From assembly GCA_030704615.1 (NCBI GenBank), contig CM060732.1, positions 66,695,053-66,755,052 on the forward strand: a DNA stretch of 60,000 nucleotides, given 5' to 3'. Within the stretch, counting starts at the first letter, position 1. Every line of letters begins with the position of its first letter. A model generated the notes under the pieces. It was not told where the DNA came from, made no database searches, and was given only the letters and a program-made list of their open reading frames with translations. Source of the stretch: Takakia lepidozioides. Lineage: Eukaryota; Streptophyta; Takakiopsida; Takakiales; Takakiaceae. Made by a program: the position numbers and the translations under genes. Positions 56,560 through 60,000 of this stretch are shown piece after piece.

Positions 56560-57800
56560 ATAATTCACTATCACTGAATTGTCACTGTCTGTCTGTGTGC
56601 ATGGTGGGTACAAACGTCACTACTGGCTGGGGACCAATCCCTAAAGGGTATGTCATAGCCAATGTTCACAGGGTGCGGTCAAAGAGTATATCTCTCTGCC
56701 CTTATCCATCCCTTGGTAAGACTGTAAATAGTTGTTTGCACAACGGCCTGACGGCAATAACGTCTATCAAGTATGTGGCAACCATCCCTCCACATTGAGG
56801 ACACTCAAAATTTGCACCTGTTGAACTACTGAAATTCGTGAGCCCTGTCATAACTCTCACGCCGAGGAAAATTCGTGGTGTCCCCAACCAGGGTATCCCA
56901 CACTGCTACGGCCGCAATGTTCCTAATTACCCAAATCTCTCTCTTTATGCAATGAGCAGAAAGACATAAAGGTTCTTTCGGTAGATACTACTGAAGAAGA
57001 AATTCGAAGGAGGACAAAACCTCAACACCCAAGATGGGCGTAGCATCTGATGGGATGGGTTAAGCACAAAATGGAGCCCGATGCTCAGACCTAAAAAGTG
57101 CACAAAGAACTACAAGTCGCTACCTTTCTCCGCTATCGCTGCAGAGTGGAGCTGCACTGTAGTCATCACTCGCAAAGGTCTGGGGCTATACTTTGGAAAG
57201 CTGCATACCCATTTCAGTTCAACAGGCTGGCCCGTTACTCTGTTGCATAATGATCCCGCCTCTTCACCCCAAGGACTGACAAAAGCAGGTCTGCACTGGT
57301 CCGAGGGACCGTAGCAATGATAGTCACATCTGGGGCAACCACCCCTCCACATTGAGTGAACTCAAAACGATTGCACTCCTTGGAACTTGATGCGGGACTT
57401 TTGTGGGCTATGCGCGAGCCCTCCCCAAAAGCTGCTGTCTTTTTCCCCGAAACGAGGGTACCCCAGAGGATCTATGGCCGCACTACCATCAATTACCCAT
57501 CTCTCCCTCTTGTGAAATGCATGGAACGTCATTTCAAATACTCCAGCATCTGCTCAAGGAGGTGACTGAAGGAAGATAAGGGTGTCCATTACACTCCCGT
57601 GTGATCATAAACTGACTCCTCGCTTCCGCTAGAAACAATATGAAATCGATCTGCAAGCTCAAAAGACACAGCAAACTGCTTGCACTTCAGTACTCCGGCA
57701 GGCATCAGGGCAAGCTCTTTCTGGACGATTTCAGCTGCCGCTGGTTGCTTTTGTGACAGAGAAGACGCCAAGAAATGAGCCTGCCTTGCAGCCAACTACA
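56560..57800 (-). other. Two diverged copies of a Cys-motif coding-like segment, unidentified
   Basis: Minus-strand sequence near 57475-57240 reads SGKKTAAFGEGSRIAHKSPA, then CNRFEFTQCGGVVAPDVTII. A related block near 56900-56700 reads ANFECPQCGGMVATYLIDVI. The underlying DNA (GCAACCAxCCCTCCACATTG on the plus strand) is shared at about 56778 and 57338. An exon-like frame at 57795-57589 (LSQKQPAAAEIVQKELALMP) lies upstream with an acceptor-like TCTGTAG before it. I do not recognise the family; stops between segments suggest either exons of a gene or decay. Confidence 0.35.
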
Positions 57801-59781
57801 GACGAATAGCGCTTGTCATCTTCCATGGCACAGTGTTCTTGCCTTTTGATTATAACATATCACATCCTTCGTGTATGTATGTGGAGTGAGAGCAAGGTGG
57901 TAGCGCGCTGTGTTCTGGACGTTACGTCGAACATCCAGAACTACATTTGCACAGCTCAGCGAGCAGTTTCTTTGTGAGTTTGCTTTTGCAGCTTTTTACA
58001 GAGCAACATCCACACCAAATCAGTGGGAATACTAGTCATCATGGAACCAAAAGACAAGTCGTGTGGTTGTTTTCAAGCAGATGATCTTTTGGAGGAAGAT
58101 GCACCAGAAGGTTGAATTTGTCGACAGAAAATGCTTGCACTTTTTCTTCACTCCCAGGGAAAGGATGGGCGTAGGAGTGCCCCCTGATTAGAAAGGCCAG
58201 TCTGATTGTAGTCATTGTCCAGAGAAGTGAAATAGATTGCTTCAGAGAGAGCACTGCTCTGCTAAGAGAGACTTCAAGCAAGGCAGAAACAAAGGACCTG
58301 GGGAGAGAATGAAACCACAAGAAAAAAATTACATCGTCCGTGTGTGAGGCCTTAGAAAGGATGATAGAATGTCATGTCATTTTCGATCTGAAAGCAAAAG
58401 AGATAACATCAGTTATCTACAGAGAAAGGGCTGTACATAATGCAGGATCCATCAATCCTCTGTTGATCTTATTGAATGAATGTATGGTCTTCAGCGAGTG
58501 ATTATAAAACCCTGCACTGTTGTTGGGCACACAAACCACAGAATCGTATCGTATATGCATGCACAGGGAACTTATGAGAACACACCCGCCTCCATAGATA
58601 CTTGTCTTGTGACTTCCCACTTCAATATGAGCTCCCAGTTCCAACTTACCTTTCTAATACAAGTAGATCAGAAAGGAGAACTGAGCATTTCAAATTTCTA
58701 GAGAAAAACAAACAAACAAACATGACTCCAGCGTTGCGTCTTAATGAGTCAATCAACGAATACAAGCCAAACCCATTTTCTTGAATACCAGTGACTAACT
58801 GCTAAGACTCCCAGCACAAGGGACAAGCTTGAAACAGAAACAGAAGAGAAAAAGGACACATAAGAAGCCACACATGAACACAGTCCCCATGCCTCTACAC
58901 AGTCTGCTGAAATAATCCCACTGTATGCATCCAATGACATTCACAATCCCGCGGTATTTAGTCAGCCCCGACTTGCCCCTCCACTGAACCAACACAGCTG
59001 CCAGCTTCAAACTGTCAAACTCCAAACAAAGAGCACAAAGTGATCTGAAACAGATTCCTTAAACCACATCCCAATTGTCTTGTAGAGGACAAAATTTCAG
59101 AAAAGGTTGTAAGGCAGCAGGAATATAGTCAGCATCCGAGTCAGAAAGGCTAACTACTCACCTTTGCATTAGGAACTGATTCCAACAGCAATCATTAGCA
59201 CTGTTTCTGTTGGAGTGGGATGGGAAAAAAGTAGATACATCACCAGGATCTCTGTTGATTAGGCAGGTATTACAAGCCCTCTGCCCCATTATTTGTAGAT
59301 AATGCAAGTTGCATAGCACTCCACTCATTATCATTTGAATGAGCCGTAAAATCTGCCCTTCCAACATCCTCTCTACACAGCCTATCAAGTTCCTATGGAA
59401 TGCAGAGGTAGCAATCCATTTCTTGCACTACTAACCTGTGAAAATTCACAATTCATACTTCTATGTGTGCACACATGCCTAAAAGAGGTAGATTCGGCAT
59501 GTCTGTAGAGCTGAAAGCGGCGAATAAATCCATCTAGTCTTGCCAATATAATCTTGGCAGTCCCTACATGGAGTCAGATACTCTAACCCTAAATCTCCTC
59601 CGACCGTTCCACCCAACTTACAAAGCCCCGGTAAGCCACGAAGGAGCATAATCCAACAGGAACGCCCACGGGAGAACTTTCCATCTCACCTTACAGAAGA
59701 ACTAAGTAAGCAGATTACAGAGAACCCACCGAATTGCCCTCATATATGCCCCACTGCGACGTGCAATATAATACAATCGAA
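57801..59781. other. Intergenic sequence and likely eIF1A 3' flank
   Basis: No supported gene; small open frames only. Confidence 0.4.
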
Positions 59782-60000
59782 TCAGATCCTATCGATGTCC
59801 TCATCCTCGAACTCGATGTAATCATCGCCGCCGCCGTCTTCCTCCTCGTCCATCCCACCCGCAATACCCTCGTTGAGACGCACATTCTCAGGAAGCTCGC
59901 CGTAGGCTTTCAGAAGCCTAGCCTCGTCAGGCTGGTACTTCAGAATGACATCCGCCTTATCGTCTTGGTAATCCCTGAGCCCCACCAGAATGATGTCCCC
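59782..60000 (-). CDS. EIF1A: Translation initiation factor eIF1A, C-terminal part
   Basis: The minus-strand frame runs in from the window edge ([20 protein letters not shown]) and ends [10 protein letters not shown]-stop, 72 residues. This is the end of the OB fold and the acidic C-terminal tail of eIF1A, which binds the 40S A site during scanning. The stretch [20 protein letters not shown] is nearly invariant in plants. The N-terminus and any upstream exons lie outside the window. Confidence 0.93.
   Translation of the reverse strand, partial: GDIILVGLRDYQDDKADVILKYQPDEARLLKAYGELPENVRLNEGIAGGMDEEEDGGGDDYIEFEDEDIDRI

Overview
This is nuclear DNA from a land plant. It holds intron-rich plant housekeeping genes with GT-AG introns, a plastid-targeted photosystem assembly factor, a PLS-class DYW pentatricopeptide (PPR) protein, a YABBY transcription factor and many retroelement remnants. 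YABBY genes are known from seed plants and from a few early lineages, notably lycophytes of the Huperzia/Lycopodium group. The divergent YABBY here, together with the LINE-rich introns, makes a homosporous lycophyte my best guess; an early seed plant cannot be excluded.

Layout. 0.4-1.2 kb: two-exon secreted proline-rich protein of the PROTODERMAL FACTOR 1 type (+). 1.2-6 kb: tandem repeats and LINE/SINE-like debris. 6-14.3 kb: a divergent pair, NDUFA8 (-) and the sulfurtransferase STR1/MST (+), sharing a 355-bp intergenic promoter. 14.3-26 kb: a repeat tract holding a rearranged Ty3 element, a 1.08-kb foldback, a 44-bp minisatellite, a palindrome-rich element, an AT-rich island with a broken GIY-YIG nuclease gene, and a MITE-like element. 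26-27.2 kb: a glycerol-3-phosphate dehydrogenase retro-pseudogene (-) and an unidentified exon pair (+). 27.6-39.4 kb: RECQL2/MED34 helicase, 21 exons (+). 40.7-48.0 kb: LPA1, 9 exons (+); its sixth intron contains a dead LINE, which itself contains a 366-bp LTR element. 49.7-52.7 kb: YABBY gene, 6 exons (-). 53.1-56.0 kb: intronless DYW-type PPR editing factor (-). 56.5-57.8 kb: unidentified duplicated cysteine-motif segments. 59.8-60 kb: C-terminus of eIF1A (-), running off the window.

Gene models were built by hand from splice sites and reading phase. In STR1, NDUFA8, RECQL2, LPA1 and YABBY every junction keeps phase and each total is a multiple of three, so these genes look intact despite their repeat load. 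They are unrelated plant genes, not an operon: two act in mitochondria (NDUFA8, and probably STR1), LPA1 in thylakoids, RECQL2 and YABBY in the nucleus, and the PPR protein in an organelle.

The most unusual object is the 366-bp element at 45486-45851. It has two identical 145-bp LTRs, a primer-binding site for initiator tRNA-Met, a polypurine tract and a 5-bp target duplication. Each LTR carries a 72-nt tRNA-like sequence with Pol III A and B boxes. It is a TRIM-class retrotransposon whose LTR has apparently captured a tRNA or SINE head.
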